Shown here: in pieces, positions 46,548 to 48,506 of the stretch | How the letters are laid out: every line of letters begins with the position of its first letter | Numbering within the stretch: the first letter of the stretch is position 1 | DNA from: Salaquimonas sp. | GTDB taxonomy: Bacteria; Pseudomonadota; Alphaproteobacteria; Rhizobiales; Rhizobiaceae | NCBI GenBank assembly: GCA_022340185.1 | Contig: JAJDOK010000029.1 | Span: 1-48,506 of the forward strand | Length of the DNA: 48,506 bases | Direction of reading: 5' to 3' | Made by a program: the position numbers and the translations under genes | Notes under the pieces: model-generated | Databases searched by the model: none | What the model was told of the DNA's origin: nothing | Seen by the model: the letters and a program-made list of their open reading frames with translations, nothing else

Positions 46548-47255
46548 TCAGTCCTTCGAGGAGAAGGGCTTGGCTTCCTCGTAGCTTTTGGTGCGCTCTT
46601 CCTCCGCCAGCTTGCGCTTGAGAAGCTCTTCTTCGGTGAGTGCTTCTTCTCCGGAAGGCGCCGTATCGGCCGGTACGCGATACTTGACCGGGGGTTCGGT
46701 CAGGTATTTGCGGCTGGCGCCCGTCGAGATGCTTTGCGAGGTTTTGGCTTCCAGAACCTTCTTGCGGGCTTCCTTGCTCGACGAGTTGTATAACAGGGGA
46801 TTGCCGTCCCGGTCGGTCTTGCCGGCCACGAACTCTCCCTTCGGATTATACGTCTCTACTTCGATACCTTCCTTCTTGCGCAACTGCTCCTGGACACTGT
46901 AGTCGCCGGATCGCGGATCGGCCTCGCCGGCCTGTTCGCGGACACGCGCGATGCGTTCCTCGGGCGATTCGGGCCAGGCAGGATTGGAGGTGCTCGCTTC
47001 GGTTTCGACCGGCGCCGGCAAAGCGGTCTTGTCTTGCGGGACAACCAGATCGGGACGCTCCGAATAGTCGATATCCTTGCGCTGCTGCTTGAGCGTGAAC
47101 ATGTTGTAGAGATCGTCGAAGGTCTGCGCCTCCTGCGTCACGCCGGTGCCATAGGTCGTGCCGCGAACACAGGCCGACAGCGCAAAGACGCATGCCAGTC
47201 CGGTCAAGCCCGCCACGGCGGTCCTCAAGCTCATCTTCTTCTTAGTCCCTGACAT
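46548..47255 (-). CDS. Predicted outer-membrane or periplasmic lipoprotein
   Basis: A 235-residue lipoprotein. The signal sequence (SLRTAVAGLTGLACVFALSAC) ends in the lipobox LSAC at about residues 27-30, so lipidation at Cys30 is expected, with Val next. The mature protein is charged, Pro/Glu/Lys-rich and mostly disordered, with possible helices (about 45-60 and 200-225, KRKLAEEERTKSYEE). I do not recognise a family. The ATG at 47255 starts at a typical n-region. Upstream in-frame codons to 47336 have no signal-like features. It follows ileS on the same strand with a 210-base gap, so it may have its own promoter. Confidence 0.8.
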   Translation of the reverse strand: MSGTKKKMSLRTAVAGLTGLACVFALSACVRGTTYGTGVTQEAQTFDDLYNMFTLKQQRKDIDYSERPDLVVPQDKTALPAPVETEASTSNPAWPESPEERIARVREQAGEADPRSGDYSVQEQLRKKEGIEVETYNPKGEFVAGKTDRDGNPLLYNSSSKEARKKVLEAKTSQSISTGASRKYLTEPPVKYRVPADTAPSGEEALTEEELLKRKLAEEERTKSYEEAKPFSSKD

Positions 47256-47389
47256 TTCCAGTCCGCCCGGCGTCTCTATCATCTGCGCCACCATGCCCGA
47301 AGGGCCAGCGCAGCGACAGGAATTGGAACGCCTCATGCCTTTGCTGCCAAATGCGGCCAGATTCTGATCAGACTCCGGCCGATCGGCTG

Positions 47390-47403
47390 TTTTCGCGCGA
47401 AAA
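47390..47403. other. 14-bp perfect palindrome after ileS
   Basis: TTTTCGCGCGAAAA is a perfect palindrome between ileS and the lipoprotein gene, 62 bases after the ileS stop. An 8-T run lies on its plus-strand side (47420-47427). It could be an ileS transcript end or a protein-binding site of the lipoprotein gene. Neither can be decided from sequence. Confidence 0.4.
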
Positions 47404-47465
47404 TGTAACGGAAAACTGCTTTTTTTTCAATTGCGGCACCTTGCCCTGTCCTCAGTCCCCGTTCA

Positions 47466-48506
47466 TTACCGGGTCCCGTCGATCTCGCGCATGGCGTCAG
47501 CGTCGCGCAACGAAAGATCGGGATAGTCGGGATCGGAGCCGACCTCGGGCAGCACGCGCCAGGAACGGGCGCACTTGTTGCCCTTCGCCAGCGCGGGCAC
47601 GACCGCCACACCGGGAACGTCGGACAGCCGGTAGGCATCCGCCGGGCCTTCGTCGCTCCTGACCTCGATCTGCGAGGTGATGCAGATGTCGGCGAAATCG
47701 CGCCCCTGAAGTGCTTCCAGCAGCTCAGGGTTGGTGACGTGGACGACAGGTGCGGCTTCGAGCGAAGAGCCGATGCGCTTTTCGCGGCGCTCGATCTCGA
47801 GCGCGCCGGTCACGACGCGGCGGACCTCACGGATCTTGTCCCATTTGGCAGCGAGTTTCTTGTCCTGCCAATCCGCTGGCAGTTCGGGGAACTGCTCCAG
47901 ATGAACGGAGGCGGCATCGGGATAACGCGACAGCCAGGCTTCCTCCGTGGTGAAGGGCAGCATCGGCGCCATCCAGGCCACCATGCAGTCGAAAATGGTG
48001 CGGATCACCTGCAGTGCGGCCTTGCGGCGCGGGCTCGACGGCGCGTCGCAGTAGAGCGCGTCCTTGCGGATGTCGAAATAGAAGGCCGACAGTTCAATGC
48101 TGGCGAAATCGATCAGCGCGCGGGTGATGCGCTTGAAGTCGAATTCGTCGTAGCCCTTGCGCACCAGAGCGTCGAGTTCGGCGAGCCGGCCGAGCATCAG
48201 GCGTTCGAGCTCGGGCATTTGCGGCCACGGCGTTTCCTCGCCGCGATCGTGGGCGAGCGTGCCGAGCATCCAGCGGATGGTGTTTCTGAGCTTGCGATAG
48301 GCGTCGACATTGGTCTGGATGATGGTCTGGCCGAGACGCTGGTCCTCCCAGTAGTCGGTGGTCATGACCCACAGGCGCAGGATGTCGGCGCCGGACTTGG
48401 CCATCACGTCCTGCGGCAGCGTCTGGTTGCCCTTCGACTTCGACATCTTCTCGCCGTTCTCGTCCATGGTGAAGCCGTGGGTGATGACGCAGTCATAGGG
48501 CGCGCG
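47466..48506 (-). CDS. ileS: Isoleucyl-tRNA synthetase, C-terminal part (partial)
   Basis: The frame is open to the window edge, giving about 346 residues of a class I aminoacyl-tRNA synthetase. [18 protein letters not shown] holds the KMSKS ATP-binding loop near the start of the fragment. The anticodon-binding helical domain follows ([15 protein letters not shown], then [13 protein letters not shown] and [12 protein letters not shown]), typical of IleRS rather than ValRS or LeuRS. The catalytic and editing domains lie outside the window. The C-terminus retains [14 protein letters not shown] but only one Cys, so the zinc-binding end of E. coli IleRS looks reduced. Confidence 0.95.
   Translation of the reverse strand, partial: RAPYDCVITHGFTMDENGEKMSKSKGNQTLPQDVMAKSGADILRLWVMTTDYWEDQRLGQTIIQTNVDAYRKLRNTIRWMLGTLAHDRGEETPWPQMPELERLMLGRLAELDALVRKGYDEFDFKRITRALIDFASIELSAFYFDIRKDALYCDAPSSPRRKAALQVIRTIFDCMVAWMAPMLPFTTEEAWLSRYPDAASVHLEQFPELPADWQDKKLAAKWDKIREVRRVVTGALEIERREKRIGSSLEAAPVVHVTNPELLEALQGRDFADICITSQIEVRSDEGPADAYRLSDVPGVAVVPALAKGNKCARSWRVLPEVGSDPDYPDLSLRDADAMREIDGTR

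Overview
The window is GC-rich chromosomal DNA from an alphaproteobacterium of the order Hyphomicrobiales (Rhizobiales), most likely a Phyllobacteriaceae/Mesorhizobium-like lineage. This rests on a full-length BacA-type transporter, DUF2093 and DUF4170 small proteins beside lpxK/waaA, an Fo-only ATP synthase operon with paired b and b' subunits, a MutL with the endonuclease motif, dispersed inverted-repeat elements with AGAGCG-type ends, and frequent GTG/TTG starts. It is mostly core genome. I found no tRNA, rRNA, CRISPR array, prophage or transposase gene.

Layout. 0-1.3 kb: the tail of a putative radical SAM gene, a MITE-like repeat and rnhB. 1.3-4.2 kb: the minus-strand Fo operon atpI-atpB-atpE-atpF2-atpF behind a near-consensus promoter. 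4.2-10.2 kb: a SleB-type cell wall hydrolase, der, a YfgM-like TPR protein, an NnrU-like membrane protein, a DksA/TraR zinc-finger protein and bacA. 10.2-11.0 kb: an 800-base gene-poor stretch with hairpins and a second MITE-like element. 11.0-17.6 kb: accessory metabolism: a small acidic protein, an ArsC/YffB-like protein, an HpaI-type aldolase, an aldo/keto reductase, an SDR divergent from a TetR regulator with clear operators, a GNAT enzyme and a ChaA-like antiporter. 17.8-27.7 kb: a broken LysR gene, guaA, a MarR regulator divergent from an unknown small protein, a nucleosidase, TspO, a Popeye-like cyclic-nucleotide-binding membrane protein, rsmB, a MAPEG protein, guaB and a DUF2778 L,D-transpeptidase-like protein.

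27.9-31.3 kb holds the most interesting locus: a polytopic GT-C-like glycosyltransferase divergent from a GT2 polyprenyl-phosphate sugar synthase and an ArnE-like SMR flippase subunit. Together they look like a complete donor, flip and transfer set for a periplasmic sugar modification. 31.4-39.4 kb: mutL, DUF2093, and an envelope operon running pmbA-cysQ-DUF4170-acyltransferase-waaA-lpxK with overlapping genes. 39.5-43.1 kb: a KefB/KefC-type antiporter with a structured leader, then a MATE exporter. 43.1-48.5 kb: the coupled run rluB-rsmD-patatin, then tadA, a hot-dog thioesterase, a lipoprotein and the C-terminal third of ileS, cut by the window edge.

Functional themes are GMP synthesis (guaB, guaA), rRNA/tRNA modification and decoding (rsmB, rsmD, rluB, tadA, ileS, der), envelope and lipid A biogenesis (lpxK, waaA, acyltransferase, GT cassette, SleB, DUF2778, BacA) and ion homeostasis (Fo, ChaA, KefC). 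Family names come from motifs read by eye. No database search was possible.
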